A stretch of DNA of 64,000 nt from Rhodoferax sp. (GCF_028715765.1 NZ_JAQURE010000005.1:1-64000), one strand, 5' to 3'. Positions 35,166-45,150 are shown, counted from the stretch's first letter. The notes: generated by a model from the letters alone, not told the origin. A program made the numbers and translations.

Positions 35166-36434
35166 TTAGGCCGCTGGCTGATCTAGTTCAAAAGCCTTGT
35201 GCAGCGCCTTGACCGCCAGCTCCATGTATTTTTCATCCACCACCACCGAGGTTTTGATTTCGCTGGTGGAAATCATCTGGATGTTGATGCCCTCTTCGCT
35301 CAATACGCGGAACATGGTGCTGGCCACGCCCACATGGCTGCGCATGCCAATGCCCACAATGGAGACCTTGCAAATCTTGGTGTCGCCCACCACCTCTTGC
35401 GCGCCCAGCTTGGGCACCACCACGGTTTTCAGCAAGTCCATGGTTTTGGCATAGTCGCCATGGTTCACGGTGAAGCTGAAATCGGTCTTGCCTTCTTTGC
35501 TGACGTTTTGGATGATCATGTCGACTTCAACATTGGCATCGGCCACGGCACCCAGAATTTGGTAGGCAATGCCGGGTTTGTCGGGCACGCCCAAGACAGA
35601 AATTTTGGTTTCATCACGGGTGAACGCGATGCCTGAAACGATGGCTTGCTCCATGTTTTCGTCTTCCTCAAAAGTGATCAGGGTGCCAGATGCGGCTTCT
35701 TCATTGATGTCGATGTCCCACGGCGTGAAGCTGGAGAGCACACGCAGTTTGACCTTGTATTTGCCAGCAAACTCGACCGAGCGAATTTGCAGCACTTTGG
35801 AGCCCATCGAGGCCATCTCCAGCATTTCTTCAAAGCTCACCGTCTGCAGGCGGCGTGCCGCTGGCACCACGCGCGGGTCGGTGGTGTAGACGCCATCGAC
35901 ATCGGTGTAGATCAGGCATTCGTCCGCTTTCATGGCCGCTGCCACAGCCACGGCAGACGTGTCTGAGCCGCCACGACCCAGCGTGGTGATGTTGCCCACG
36001 TCGTCCAGGCCCTGGAAACCCGTAACGATGACCACCCGGCCGGCTTGCAGGTCGGCGCGGACTTTTTGGTCGTCAATCGACTCAATGCGGGCCTTGGTGT
36101 AGGCGCTGTTGGTGCGAATGGGCACTTGCCAGCCAGCGTAGCTGACCGACTCGATGCCTTGCGCCTGCAGTGCAATGGCCAGCAAGGCGCTAGAGGCCTG
36201 CTCGCCGGTGGCGGCAAGCATGTCGAGCTCGCGGCAGTAGGCGGCGGTTTGGGTCGACGGGGCCAACTCTTTGGCCAAGGCCAGCAAGCGGTTAGTTTCA
36301 CCGCTCATGGCGCTGGGCACTACCACCATTTGGTGACCCGCGCGCGCCCATTTGGCCACGCGTTTGGCCACATTGCTGATGCGCTCGGTGGAGCCCATCG
36401 AAGTGCCGCCGTATTTATGAACAATCAAGGACAT
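35166..36434 (-). CDS. lysC: Aspartate kinase
   Basis: This 422-residue enzyme phosphorylates aspartate, the first step to lysine, threonine, methionine and diaminopimelate. It starts with the family motif VHKYGGTSMGS and has VVVPSAMSGETNRLL, FQGLDDVGNITTLGRGGSDTSAVA and YTDVDGVYTTDPR in the kinase domain. Two C-terminal ACT domains (from about residue 265) bind amino-acid feedback effectors. The length is that of the stand-alone, ACT-regulated type. It follows tilS by 18 bases on the same strand and precedes tRNA-Ser. Confidence 0.97.
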   Translation of the reverse strand: MSLIVHKYGGTSMGSTERISNVAKRVAKWARAGHQMVVVPSAMSGETNRLLALAKELAPSTQTAAYCRELDMLAATGEQASSALLAIALQAQGIESVSYAGWQVPIRTNSAYTKARIESIDDQKVRADLQAGRVVIVTGFQGLDDVGNITTLGRGGSDTSAVAVAAAMKADECLIYTDVDGVYTTDPRVVPAARRLQTVSFEEMLEMASMGSKVLQIRSVEFAGKYKVKLRVLSSFTPWDIDINEEAASGTLITFEEDENMEQAIVSGIAFTRDETKISVLGVPDKPGIAYQILGAVADANVEVDMIIQNVSKEGKTDFSFTVNHGDYAKTMDLLKTVVVPKLGAQEVVGDTKICKVSIVGIGMRSHVGVASTMFRVLSEEGINIQMISTSEIKTSVVVDEKYMELAVKALHKAFELDQPAA

Positions 36435-36452
36435 GAATGGCTTTTTGAAGGG

Positions 36453-37412
36453 TTAAAAAAGGGTTGGATTGTACCAATCGAGGGCTTTCCCGCGTCTGAC
36501 ACAAAAGCCCTGCCCCACCTTCAGCTGCAGCTGGTGCCCCCGGGTTTGGCAAGCTGCAATTTGCCTCATCAGTTCCTCAAGCTGGGCGGTGCTGGGCGTG
36601 GTGTGGTGCACCGTCAGCAGCCAATGACGCAGCAAGTTGGCCAAGCGCGCGGGTCTGAGGGTTTGCAAATCAGCCAATAGCGGTGGCGCGCCCACGCGCG
36701 CCAAGTCAGCCTCAGCCACCTCTTGCAATACAAGCTGGGCCTGCGCGGCGTGGCGGCTGCTGCGGGCAAAGGTGTCAAGAAACTGCGGAAAACACCGCTG
36801 CAAGGCTGGCAGCAGTTGCGCCCGAATGCGGTTGCGGGTGAAGCGCTCATCGGTGTTGCTGGGGTCTTCAATAAAGCTGCTGCCTTGGGCACTGAGCCAG
36901 GCGCGCAAGCTGACACGGCTGACCTGCAGCAGCGGGCGGCAATAGGTCAGCCCAGCGCGTTGCCACTGTGCCGCCATGGCGCTCAGGCCTGGCAAACCTG
37001 CGCCCCGGCTTAAAGCGAGCAACAGGGTTTCGATTTGGTCGTCGGCATGTTGCGCAATAGCTATTGTTTGTATAGCTGACTTCGCTTTATTGTCAAGCGC
37101 TAGAGCCTCAAAAGCCTTGTAACGTGCATGGCGTGCGGCAGCCTCTGGGCTTTGCCCTGGGGCATGACGAGCGTCCACATGTTGGCACCACAGCGGCACC
37201 CCAAGCGCGGCACACACGGTGTAGCAATGGCGCTCAAAGTCGTCACCGGCGGCTTGCAAGCCGTGGTGCACATGCAGCGCCACCACTTGCCCGGGCCAGC
37301 GTTGGGCACACGCCAGCAGCAGTGCGGTGGAATCTGCCCCACCACTGAAGGCCACGCCCAACGGCAAGGCAGGCGCAAATGCGGCCATGGCCTGCTCGAA
37401 CGGGCGCGTCAC
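36453..37412 (-). CDS. tilS: tRNA(Ile)-lysidine synthase
   Basis: This 319-residue enzyme changes C34 of tRNA-Ile(CAU) to lysidine using ATP and lysine, making it read AUA. The PP-loop motif S23-G-G-A-D-S28 is intact, as are HVHHGLQ, AIAQHADDQIETLLLALSRGAGLPGL and FIEDPSNTDERFTRNRIR. It is shorter at the C-terminus than E. coli TilS. Part of its N-terminal domain (residues about 102-115, encoded at 37070-37110) derives from a short palindromic repeat and replaces family-variable sequence just before the conserved AIAQHADDQ. Confidence 0.95.
   Translation of the reverse strand: MTRPFEQAMAAFAPALPLGVAFSGGADSTALLLACAQRWPGQVVALHVHHGLQAAGDDFERHCYTVCAALGVPLWCQHVDARHAPGQSPEAAARHARYKAFEALALDNKAKSAIQTIAIAQHADDQIETLLLALSRGAGLPGLSAMAAQWQRAGLTYCRPLLQVSRVSLRAWLSAQGSSFIEDPSNTDERFTRNRIRAQLLPALQRCFPQFLDTFARSSRHAAQAQLVLQEVAEADLARVGAPPLLADLQTLRPARLANLLRHWLLTVHHTTPSTAQLEELMRQIAACQTRGHQLQLKVGQGFCVRRGKALDWYNPTLF
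37070..37110 (+). repeat. Short palindromic repeat inside tilS
   Basis: TATAGCTGACTTCGCTTTA then TTGTCAAGCGCTAGAGCC on the plus strand matches the repeat family and is read through in frame on the opposite strand. Confidence 0.7.
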
Positions 37413-37452
37413 AGACGGATCACAGGCGGGAAAAAATCAAGCGCTTAAATGC

Positions 37453-38430
37453 TTACTTGCCTGTGGCTTTGGTGTCAGTAAAGCGGCCGTAGCTTTGCAG
37501 GCGCTCAAAACGGCGATCCAGCAGCTCTTTGGATTTCAAATCGCTGACCTGGCGGTAGGCGTCGGTCAGGGCGCGCTTGAGAAAAGCGCACATTTGCTTG
37601 GGGTCGCGGTGCGCGCCGCCCACTGGCTCGTTGACAATTTTGTCAATCACTCCCAGCGCTTTGAGGCGGTGGGCGGTAATGCCCAGGGCATCGGCTGCAT
37701 CTTGGGCTTTGTCAGCGGTCTTCCAGAGGATCGAGGCACAGCCTTCGGGGCTGATGACAGAGTAAATAGAGTATTGCAACATCAGTAACTGGTCACCCAC
37801 CGAAATGGCCAGCGCACCGCCCGAGCCACCTTCGCCAATGATGGTGACGATGATGGGCACCTCCAGCTGCGCCATCTCGAAGATGTTGCGGCCAATGGCC
37901 TCGGCCTGGCCGCGCTCTTCGGCATCAATGCCAGGGTAAGCGCCAGGGGTGTCGACAAAGGTGAACACCGGCAGCTTGAATTTTTCAGCGGTTTTCATCA
38001 GCCGCAGGGCTTTGCGGTAGCCCTCGGGCTTGCTCATGCCAAAGTTGCGCATGGCGCGCTCTTTGGTGTCGCGGCCTTTTTGCTGGCCAATCACCATGCA
38101 CGGCGTGCCATTGAAGCGCGCCAGACCGCCCACTATGCTTAAGTCGTCTGAAAAATGCCGGTCACCATGCAACTCCACAAAATGCGTGAACAGCTCGTTC
38201 ACATAATCCATGGTGTAGGGGCGCTCGCAATGGCGGGCAATTTTGGTGATCTGCCAGGGGGTCAGGTCGCTGTAAATGTCTTTGGTGAGTTGCTGGCTTT
38301 TTTTGGCCAGCTGGTTGATTTCAGCTGAAATATCAACGGCTGACTCGGTTTGCACATAGCGCAATTCTTCAATTTTGTTTTCCAACTCGGCAATTGGGGA
38401 CTCAAAGTCGAGAAAATTCTTTTTGGCCAT
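37453..38430 (-). CDS. accA: Acetyl-CoA carboxylase carboxyltransferase, alpha subunit
   Basis: The 325-residue subunit works with AccD to move the carboxyl group from biotin to acetyl-CoA, starting fatty-acid synthesis. Typical regions are [19 protein letters not shown] at the N-terminus, the crotonase-like core ([54 protein letters not shown]) and [20 protein letters not shown]. The length is normal. It lies between the glycosylase gene and tilS on the same strand. Confidence 0.97.
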   Translation of the reverse strand: MAKKNFLDFESPIAELENKIEELRYVQTESAVDISAEINQLAKKSQQLTKDIYSDLTPWQITKIARHCERPYTMDYVNELFTHFVELHGDRHFSDDLSIVGGLARFNGTPCMVIGQQKGRDTKERAMRNFGMSKPEGYRKALRLMKTAEKFKLPVFTFVDTPGAYPGIDAEERGQAEAIGRNIFEMAQLEVPIIVTIIGEGGSGGALAISVGDQLLMLQYSIYSVISPEGCASILWKTADKAQDAADALGITAHRLKALGVIDKIVNEPVGGAHRDPKQMCAFLKRALTDAYRQVSDLKSKELLDRRFERLQSYGRFTDTKATGK

Positions 38431-38445
38431 GAAGGCTCCTTTTCA

Positions 38446-39123
38446 TCAGTAATTGACCGGTAAAGGGTCCAAAGACCGCCAAATATACCAAGTTGCCACC
38501 GTGCGATACGGTGCCCAAGCTTGCGACACCTCGCGGGCGTCGCTGCGGCTGACCGCTTCGCCTGAAAAATAACTTTTGCTGATGCCGTTGATCAGCCCCA
38601 CGTCGTCCAGCGGCAGCACGTTCGGGCGCATCAGGTGAAAGATCAAAAACATCTCGGCCGTCCAGCGGCCAATGCCGCGAATGGCCACCAGTTCGGTGAT
38701 GATGGCCTCGTCGTCCATGCCCGCCCAAGCATCGGCATGCACCATGCCATTGTCAAAGTGCAGTGCCAAGTCAACCAGATACTCCACCTTGCGCACGCTC
38801 AAGCCAGCGGCGCGCATGTCGTCAATTTTGAGTTTCAGCACCTGCGCCGGGGTGACTTGTTCGGGCAACTGGGCAAACCGATCCCACACCGTTTGGGCCG
38901 CCTTGACCGAGATTTGCTGCCCCACCACGCTGCGTGCCAGGGTGGCAAACGCATCGCCGCGGCTTTGCAAGCTCACGCTGCCATGCTGCGGAATCAGCCG
39001 CTTCATGACCCGGTCTTTTTTCATCAGATGCTTGCAAGCGTCTGCCCAGTAAGCTGGGGCAGACGCATCAAACACTATTTTTTTAGTAGCTGCTTGCGCT
39101 TTATTCATAAGCGCTAGAGGCAT
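38446..39123 (-). CDS. DNA-3-methyladenine glycosylase II-like (HhH-GPD, AlkA type)
   Basis: This 225-residue base-excision repair enzyme removes alkylated purines from DNA. It has the HhH-GPD core: QQISVKAAQTVWDRF, the helix-hairpin-helix LVAIRGIGRWTAEMFLIFHL with the catalytic Asp in RPNVLPLDDVGLI. It is the short AlkA/MAG type without the N-terminal AlkA domain. The first 15 codons (MPLALMNKAQAATKK) are encoded by a copy of the short palindromic repeat, so the start codon itself comes from repeat DNA; no clear Shine-Dalgarno is visible, and a start further inside is possible. Confidence 0.88.
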   Translation of the reverse strand: MPLALMNKAQAATKKIVFDASAPAYWADACKHLMKKDRVMKRLIPQHGSVSLQSRGDAFATLARSVVGQQISVKAAQTVWDRFAQLPEQVTPAQVLKLKIDDMRAAGLSVRKVEYLVDLALHFDNGMVHADAWAGMDDEAIITELVAIRGIGRWTAEMFLIFHLMRPNVLPLDDVGLINGISKSYFSGEAVSRSDAREVSQAWAPYRTVATWYIWRSLDPLPVNY

Positions 39124-39130
39124 AAAACAC
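39085..39130 (+). repeat. Short palindromic repeat over the glycosylase start codon
   Basis: AGTAGCTGCTTGCGCTTTA followed by TTCATAAGCGCTAGAGGC is a near-consensus member. On the minus strand it encodes the first residues of the AlkA-like protein. Confidence 0.75.
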
Positions 39131-39163
39131 CATTAAAAACTGGGGTGTGGCAGGTGACTGACA

Positions 39164-40540
39164 TCACTTGACCGCCTCCCAGGTGGTGCCGCTGGCTGAA
39201 TCTTTCAGCACAATGCCCTGCGCCAGCAGGTCTTGGCGAATGCGGTCGGCCTCGGCAAAGTTTTTGGCCGCTTTGGCGGCAGCGCGCTCGGCAATGCGGG
39301 AGGCAATGGTGGCCTCGTCCACGCTGCTGCCTGACTGCAAATAGGTGTCGGGGTCTTCCTGCAGCAATCCCAGTACGCCGCCCAGCGCTTTGAGCAACCC
39401 AGCCAATGCGCCCGACTGGCTGCGATTGACCTCACCGGCCAGCTCAAACAACACCGCCACTGCTTCGGGGGTGCCAAAGTCTTCGTCCATGGCCGCTTTG
39501 AAGCGTGCTGCATGGCCTTGCGTCCAGTCAATCTCCACCGCTTGCGCGGGCACCCGTGCCAGCGTGGTGTAGAGGCGTTTGAGCGATTGACGGGCGTCTT
39601 CCAGGTGCACGTCGCTGTAATTCAAGGCACTGCGGTAATGCGCACGCACAATGAAAAAGCGCAGGGTTTGGGCATCAAATTTGGCCAAAATTTCCCGGAT
39701 GGTGAAAAAGTTGCCCAGGCTTTTGGACATTTTCTCGAAATCGCGGGTGACAAAGCCGTTGTGCATCCACACCTGTGCCAGAGGCTGGTGGTAGGCACCC
39801 TCGCTTTGGGCAATTTCGTTTTCGTGGTGCGGAAACTGCAGGTCAGCGCCGCCACCATGAATATCCACGGTGTGCCCCAACAGCTCGCCGCACATGGCCG
39901 AGCACTCAATGTGCCAGCCTGGGCGACCCGCCCCAAAAGGGCTGGCCCACTGGGCATCGGCAGGCTCGCTGGGTTTGGCTGATTTCCACAACACAAAATC
40001 CAGCGGGTCGGTTTTGCCGTCTTGCACCGCCACCCGTTCACCGGCGCGCAGTTCGTCCAAAGACTTGCCGCTGAGCTTGCCATAACCCAAAAACTTGCGC
40101 ACCGCGTAATTGACATCGCCATCCGCACTTTGGTAGGCCAGGCCTTGGTCTTTGAGCTGGCCAATGAGTTTGAGCATGGACGGCACGTGGTCAGTGGCAC
40201 GCGGCTCCAAAGTGGGTCGCAAAATGCCCAAGGCATCGGCATCTTGGTGCAGCTCAGCCACCATGCGCTCGGTCAGGGCGCGAATCGGCTCACCGTTTTC
40301 CAGCGCGCGCTTGATGATTTTGTCGTCAATGTCCGTGACGTTGCGCACATGGGTCACTTGCAGCCCACTGGCTTCCAGCCAGCGGCGCACCACGTCAAAC
40401 GCCATCATGGAGCGGGCATGCCCGAGGTGGCACAGGTCATAGACCGTCATGCCGCACACGTACATGCGCACCTGGCCAGGCACAAGGGGGGTAAAGGCTT
40501 GCACATCGCGGCTAAGCGTGTTGAAAATACGCAAACTCAT
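39164..40540 (-). CDS. cysS: Cysteinyl-tRNA synthetase
   Basis: The 458-residue class I synthetase charges tRNA-Cys. The HIGH motif is H38-L-G-H41, preceded by zinc-binding C29 ([10 protein letters not shown]), and [10 protein letters not shown] lies near residue 270. Other landmarks are [30 protein letters not shown] and [21 protein letters not shown] (split across the zinc site). The length is normal. It is divergent from the TPR gene that follows. Confidence 0.97.
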   Translation of the reverse strand: MSLRIFNTLSRDVQAFTPLVPGQVRMYVCGMTVYDLCHLGHARSMMAFDVVRRWLEASGLQVTHVRNVTDIDDKIIKRALENGEPIRALTERMVAELHQDADALGILRPTLEPRATDHVPSMLKLIGQLKDQGLAYQSADGDVNYAVRKFLGYGKLSGKSLDELRAGERVAVQDGKTDPLDFVLWKSAKPSEPADAQWASPFGAGRPGWHIECSAMCGELLGHTVDIHGGGADLQFPHHENEIAQSEGAYHQPLAQVWMHNGFVTRDFEKMSKSLGNFFTIREILAKFDAQTLRFFIVRAHYRSALNYSDVHLEDARQSLKRLYTTLARVPAQAVEIDWTQGHAARFKAAMDEDFGTPEAVAVLFELAGEVNRSQSGALAGLLKALGGVLGLLQEDPDTYLQSGSSVDEATIASRIAERAAAKAAKNFAEADRIRQDLLAQGIVLKDSASGTTWEAVK

Positions 40541-40730
40541 GGGTCAAATCAATCTGGTGTTGGGGTGAAACGTAGCAGGGTCTTGGGGGCGATCGCCCTG
40601 AAACCGATGCCGCTGCACGGCACGCCAGGAGCCGAAAAAAAGCCCGCTCAGCTACAATGTGTGCCAGTATAAAGCCCTGCGCCAACCTGTTCTTTGGCGC
40701 CAGAACCCCCCGCAATCACCACCACCCGCC

Positions 40731-41822
40731 ATGAAGCACAACCGTTCTGTTCTCCTTAAAACCCTGCGTTTGCTCACCTTGGTGGGGGCGTGCACCGCGC
40801 AGTTTGGCCATGCCGACGAGTACACCGATGTCAGCCAACTGGTGCGTGCCAACAAGTTCTCTGAAGCTTTGACGCAGGTTGACAGCCATCTGACAGCCAA
40901 GCCTGCCGACCCGCAAATGCGCTTTCTCAAAGGTGTGATTCAACGCAACCTGAACAAAACCGCAGACGCCATCACCACTTTCACCAAGCTCACCGAAGAT
41001 TACCCCGAGCTGCCTGAGCCCTACAACAACCTGGCGGTGCTGTACGCAGGCCAAGGCCAGTATGACAAAGCTCGGTTGGCGCTTGAAATGGCCATTCGCA
41101 CCAACCCCAGCTACGCCACGGCGCATGAAAACTTGGGCGATGTCTATGCCCGCCTGGCCAGTCAGGCTTACAACAAAGCCTTGCAACTTGACAGTGGCAA
41201 CATGGTTGTGCCACCCAAGCTGGCATTGATCAGAGAAGTGTTCAAACCCAACCTGACCAACGCACGACCCGGGGCAGGCACCACGGTGGTCGCAGCGGCT
41301 GCGCCGATCGCCACGCCCGCCCCAGCCGTGAGCGTGCCCAGCGCCAAGCCCACCCAGGCATTGACCCCAGCGGCCGCTTTGCCCACCCCGACCGCTGTGG
41401 CTGTGCCCGCCAAACCCGTGCCACCCGTGGCTGTTGCTGCCACCCCAACGGCCAAGCCTGCACCCGCACCGGCCACAGCCGATGCCGAGAAAACGGTTGA
41501 GGCCGCCGTCATAGCCTGGGCGCAAGCTTGGTCAGGCAAAGACATGGCGGGTTATTTGGCCGCCTACAGCCCCGACTTTGACACCCCCGGCAAACAATCA
41601 CGCAGCGCTTGGGAAAAAGACCGCACCGACCGCATCACGGGCAAGTCGCGCATCAGCGTCAAATTGACCGAACTCAACATCAAAGTCACGGGTGACGAGG
41701 CTGTGGCACGTTTCCGTCAGGCCTACAAGGCCGACAGCTTGTCTGTGTCGAGCCGCAAAACCTTGCACCTGAAAAAGCAGGGTGCGGGTTGGCTGATCAC
41801 CCGCGAAGCCACGGGCAATTGA
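40731..41822 (+). CDS. Periplasmic TPR protein with C-terminal NTF2-like domain
   Basis: The 363-residue protein has a signal peptide ending near FGHA, then three to four TPR-type repeats (LVRANKFSEALTQVDSHL, MRFLKGVIQRNLNKTADAI, PYNNLAVLYAGQGQYDKARLALEMA, AHENLGDVYARLASQAYNKAL). An Ala/Pro linker (about 180-255) leads to a C-terminal NTF2/SnoaL-like domain (IAWAQAWSGKDMAGYLAAYSPDF). The next gene, an L,D-transpeptidase, ends with a related domain. A role in cell-envelope work beside that enzyme is an inference. ATG 40731 is chosen because it begins a good signal peptide. Confidence 0.78.
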   Translation: MKHNRSVLLKTLRLLTLVGACTAQFGHADEYTDVSQLVRANKFSEALTQVDSHLTAKPADPQMRFLKGVIQRNLNKTADAITTFTKLTEDYPELPEPYNNLAVLYAGQGQYDKARLALEMAIRTNPSYATAHENLGDVYARLASQAYNKALQLDSGNMVVPPKLALIREVFKPNLTNARPGAGTTVVAAAAPIATPAPAVSVPSAKPTQALTPAAALPTPTAVAVPAKPVPPVAVAATPTAKPAPAPATADAEKTVEAAVIAWAQAWSGKDMAGYLAAYSPDFDTPGKQSRSAWEKDRTDRITGKSRISVKLTELNIKVTGDEAVARFRQAYKADSLSVSSRKTLHLKKQGAGWLITREATGN

Positions 41823-41886
41823 CCTGCAGGTTGCCAGCCACCAGGCGTGCGTTGGGCGGCTTTGGCCGCCTTCGTTTTCATCACCC

Positions 41887-43161
41887 ATGAGCCGTTTTCT
41901 TACCCACTTGCTGCCGCTTGCCGTGCTGACTCTCAGCCTCGGGCTGGGGAGCGGGCATGCTTGGGGCAAGCCAGCCAAGACCGCCAAAGCGCACACCAAC
42001 ACCCGAGTCAAACCATCCGCTAAACCTACTCCGCCTCCCGTGAAAGCACCTCAAGACGGTGTGGCCGAGGCGCGTTTGATCGAGGTCTACCGCCTCATTG
42101 GCAAGGCCGACACCCACAACGCTCTGCAAAAAGCAGAGCGACTGGTCAAAGACTTCCCCACCTTTGCCTTGGCGCAGCTGGTCTATGGCGACTTGCTGAC
42201 AGCGCGCAGCCGCCCGCTGACCCAGTTTGGCGACGTGCCTGCCGAGCTGCAAAAAAGCAGTGGCAACGCCTTGACCGAGCTCAAAGACGAGTCGCACATG
42301 CGGCTCAAAGCCTTGCGTGCGCGCCCACCCGCGGGCACAGTGCCGGCTGAATTTGTACAGCTTGCGCCCCAAAACAAACACGCCATAGCCATCGACGCCA
42401 GCCATTCGCGCCTGTATTTGTTTGAAAACAAGGGCAATGGGCTGAGTTTGGTGGCCGACTACTACATTTCTGTGGGCAAGCTGGGCATTGAGAAAAAGGT
42501 TGAAGGTGACCAGCGCACGCCCTTGGGCATTTATTTCATCACCAGCCAGCTCGACCCCAAGAACCTCAAAGACTTTTACGGCGCCGGGGCGCTGCCCATC
42601 AATTACCCCAACGTACTTGATCTCAAACGTGGCAAAACCGGCAGTGGCATTTGGTTGCACGGCACGCCCCCGGGTGAGTTTTCGCGCCGCCCCTTGGCCA
42701 GCGATGGCTGTGTGGTGCTGGCCAACCCCGATCTTGAAAAACTCTTGCGCACGGTGCAAATTCGCTCCACCCCGGTGCTGATTTCACGCAGCCTGAAGTG
42801 GGTGCCACCACAAAGTTTGCGCCCACGCTCGCAAGAATTCACCGCGCAGCTCAACGCCTGGCTCAAAGCCAAGTCTGAGGGCAACATCCATCAAGTCAGC
42901 CAGTTTTATGCGCCCGACTTCAACAACGGCAAACCACTGACCGAATGGTTGCCCAAACTGCGCCAAGAGGTGGCCGCCACACAAGGGCGCACGCTCGCCA
43001 TCAAAGACCTTTCGCTGCTGCATTGGGTTGACACCAGTGAGACCATGGTGGTCACGTTTGGTGAAGTCGCCGAAGGCCAGCGCACCGGTAACACGCGGCG
43101 CCAGTACTGGAGCCGCCAGCACAACCAATGGAAAATCATTTACGAAGGAGTGAACGGATGA
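41887..43161 (+). CDS. L,D-transpeptidase (YkuD/ErfK) with C-terminal NTF2-like domain
   Basis: This 424-residue exported protein has a signal peptide (about residues 1-24, ending GHAWG), a helical segment, and a YkuD catalytic domain with H258-G-T-P and the nucleophile C275 in S272-D-G-C-V. Such enzymes form 3-3 crosslinks in peptidoglycan or attach proteins to it. A C-terminal NTF2-like domain (about 318-424) resembles the one in the preceding TPR protein. It overlaps the cyclophilin gene by 4 nt (ATGA). Confidence 0.9.
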   Translation: MSRFLTHLLPLAVLTLSLGLGSGHAWGKPAKTAKAHTNTRVKPSAKPTPPPVKAPQDGVAEARLIEVYRLIGKADTHNALQKAERLVKDFPTFALAQLVYGDLLTARSRPLTQFGDVPAELQKSSGNALTELKDESHMRLKALRARPPAGTVPAEFVQLAPQNKHAIAIDASHSRLYLFENKGNGLSLVADYYISVGKLGIEKKVEGDQRTPLGIYFITSQLDPKNLKDFYGAGALPINYPNVLDLKRGKTGSGIWLHGTPPGEFSRRPLASDGCVVLANPDLEKLLRTVQIRSTPVLISRSLKWVPPQSLRPRSQEFTAQLNAWLKAKSEGNIHQVSQFYAPDFNNGKPLTEWLPKLRQEVAATQGRTLAIKDLSLLHWVDTSETMVVTFGEVAEGQRTGNTRRQYWSRQHNQWKIIYEGVNG

Positions 43162-43841
43162 AATACAAGTCTTTTACCGCCCTGGCACGCACTGCTGTTG
43201 CGTGCATAGCTCTTTATTCAGTAGCAAGTCTGGCGCAGGCTGAAGCGGTACGCCAGGTCAAGCTGGCCACCAGCCAAGGCGACATTGTGCTGGAGCTGTA
43301 CCCCGAGAGGGCACCGCAAACGGTGGAAAACTTTGTCCAGTATGTCAAAGACAAACACTACGACGGCACCATTTTCCACCGTGTCATTGGCAGCTTCATG
43401 ATCCAAGGCGGGGGGTTTGATGCCAATTACGTTCAAAAACCAACCCGTGCGCCGGTGGTGCATGAAGGCCGTGCAGCCATGGCCAAAGGCTTGCACAACG
43501 TGGCTGGCACTGTGGCCATGGCGCGCACATCAGACCCGCAGTCGGCCAGCGCCCAGTTTTTCATCAACGTGGCCGACAACCGCCGCCTGGACCCCACCTT
43601 CATTCCCCCCGGCGACCCGGTGCCCGAATTTGAATACAACGGCGAAGTGTTCAAAAACACGCCCCGCGCCGAGTTGCTCAATGCCCGCAAGCTGTTTGGT
43701 TACACGGTCTTTGGTAAAGTGATCTCCGGCATGGACGTGGTCGACAAAATCAAAGCCACGCCCACTGGCGCAGGCGGCCCATTTGGCACCGATGTGCCCA
43801 AAACTCCCATTCTTATCAACTCTGCAACCCTGGTGAAATAA
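43158..43841 (+). CDS. ppiA: Periplasmic peptidyl-prolyl isomerase (cyclophilin)
   Basis: The 227-residue cyclophilin has a signal peptide ending SLAQA and the isomerase core: IVLELYPERAPQTVENFVQYV, GTIFHRVIGSFMIQGGG (active-site Arg), [23 protein letters not shown] and FGKVISGMDVVDKIK. It speeds proline isomerisation in exported proteins. It has an insertion around residues 150-185 (RRLDPTFIPPGDPVPEFEYN) compared with ppiB next door. The start overlaps the L,D-transpeptidase stop. Confidence 0.92.
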   Translation: MKYKSFTALARTAVACIALYSVASLAQAEAVRQVKLATSQGDIVLELYPERAPQTVENFVQYVKDKHYDGTIFHRVIGSFMIQGGGFDANYVQKPTRAPVVHEGRAAMAKGLHNVAGTVAMARTSDPQSASAQFFINVADNRRLDPTFIPPGDPVPEFEYNGEVFKNTPRAELLNARKLFGYTVFGKVISGMDVVDKIKATPTGAGGPFGTDVPKTPILINSATLVK

Positions 43842-43844
43842 ATC

Positions 43845-44351
43845 ATGAGCAACCCCCAAGTCGAACTGCACGTTAAAAATTACGGCACCATCACCCTTGA
43901 ACTGGACGCCGACAAAGCGCCCAAGTGCACCGCCAATTTCTTGGCCTATGTGGCCAAAGGCCATTACGACAACACCATTTTTCACCGCGTCATTCCCGGT
44001 TTTATGGTGCAAGGCGGCGGCATGGAGCCCGGCATGGCACAAAAGCCGTGCGATGCGCCGATTCAAAACGAAGCCAACAACGGCCTGAAAAATCTACACT
44101 ACACCGTGGCCATGGCGCGCACCGGCGACCCCCATTCCGCCACCGCCCAGTTTTTCATCAACGTGGCTGACAACGGCTTCCTGAACCACACCGCCCCCAG
44201 CCAGCAAGGTTGGGGCTACGCCGTGTTTGGCAAAGTGGTGGCCGGCACCGAAGTGGTTGACAAAATCAAGGCCGTGAAAACCGGCCGCAAGGGCTACCAC
44301 GACGACGTGCCACTGGAAGATGTGGTGATTGAAAAGGCTGTGGCGCTCTGA
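43845..44351 (+). CDS. ppiB: Cytoplasmic peptidyl-prolyl isomerase (cyclophilin B)
   Basis: The 168-residue cyclophilin has no signal peptide and all core motifs: [57 protein letters not shown] and [18 protein letters not shown]. It begins 3 bases after ppiA and is clearly its paralogue. The pair offers folding help in two compartments. The lpxH gene follows after 5 bases. Confidence 0.95.
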   Translation: MSNPQVELHVKNYGTITLELDADKAPKCTANFLAYVAKGHYDNTIFHRVIPGFMVQGGGMEPGMAQKPCDAPIQNEANNGLKNLHYTVAMARTGDPHSATAQFFINVADNGFLNHTAPSQQGWGYAVFGKVVAGTEVVDKIKAVKTGRKGYHDDVPLEDVVIEKAVAL

Positions 44352-44356
44352 GCCTT

Positions 44357-45142
44357 TTGCTTTGCCCCCAGGTCGATGCCGCCCCCAGCTGGCGCACCAT
44401 CGACCTGATGTCTGACCTGCATTTGCAGGCCAACCAGCCCGCCACATTTGCGGCCTGGCAACACCACATGGCGCACACGCCGGCAGATGCGGTATTCATA
44501 TTAGGTGACTTGTTTGAGGTCTGGGTGGGTGACGACATCTGCCACAGCCCCAACACCCCGGAGGGTGCTTTTGCCCAGCAGTGCTTGACTGTGCTGCAAG
44601 CTGCCGCCCAGCGACTGGCGCTGTTTGTGATGCACGGCAACCGAGATTTTTTACTGAGTGCTGACTTTGCCAAGCAAAGTGGCTGCACCCTGCTGGCCGA
44701 CCCCTGTGTGCTGAACTTTGACGGCCAGCGCCTGCTGCTCTCGCACGGTGACGCACTGTGCCTGGGAGATGTGGACTACCAACACTTTCGCCGCCAAGTG
44801 CGTGGGGCGGCATGGCGCACCGCTTTTTTGGCCAAACCCCTGGCACAGCGCATTGCGGTGGCCAAAGGCTTGCGTGAGCAAAGTGAGTCTTTGAAAGCCG
44901 ATGGCGCCAGCTACGCCGATGCCGACCCAGCCATGGTGGCGCAGTGGCTGCAGGCCGCCCAAGCCACCACCCTGATTCACGGCCACACCCACCAACCGGC
45001 CGACCACAGCTTCACCACCTCAACTGGGTTGACGCTGCAGCGAAGGGTGTTGAGTGATTGGGATGCCAGCGCCACCCCACCCAGAGGCGAGGTCCTGCGT
45101 TGGACCAAAGGCAATGAGCCTGTCAGGCATCGCCCTCTGTAG
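44357..45142 (+). CDS. lpxH: UDP-2,3-diacylglucosamine diphosphatase
   Basis: The 261-residue calcineurin-like phosphoesterase cleaves UDP-2,3-diacylglucosamine to lipid X in lipid A synthesis. All metal motifs are visible: SDLHL, GDLFEVWVGDD, MHGNRDFLL, LLSHGD and HGHTHQP. The start is TTG at 44357, 5 bases after ppiB; the only nearby in-frame ATG (44408) would fall next to the first metal-binding Asp, so TTG is more likely. The order ppiA-ppiB-lpxH suggests one operon. Confidence 0.93.
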   Translation: MLCPQVDAAPSWRTIDLMSDLHLQANQPATFAAWQHHMAHTPADAVFILGDLFEVWVGDDICHSPNTPEGAFAQQCLTVLQAAAQRLALFVMHGNRDFLLSADFAKQSGCTLLADPCVLNFDGQRLLLSHGDALCLGDVDYQHFRRQVRGAAWRTAFLAKPLAQRIAVAKGLREQSESLKADGASYADADPAMVAQWLQAAQATTLIHGHTHQPADHSFTTSTGLTLQRRVLSDWDASATPPRGEVLRWTKGNEPVRHRPL

Positions 45143-45150
45143 CGTCACAC

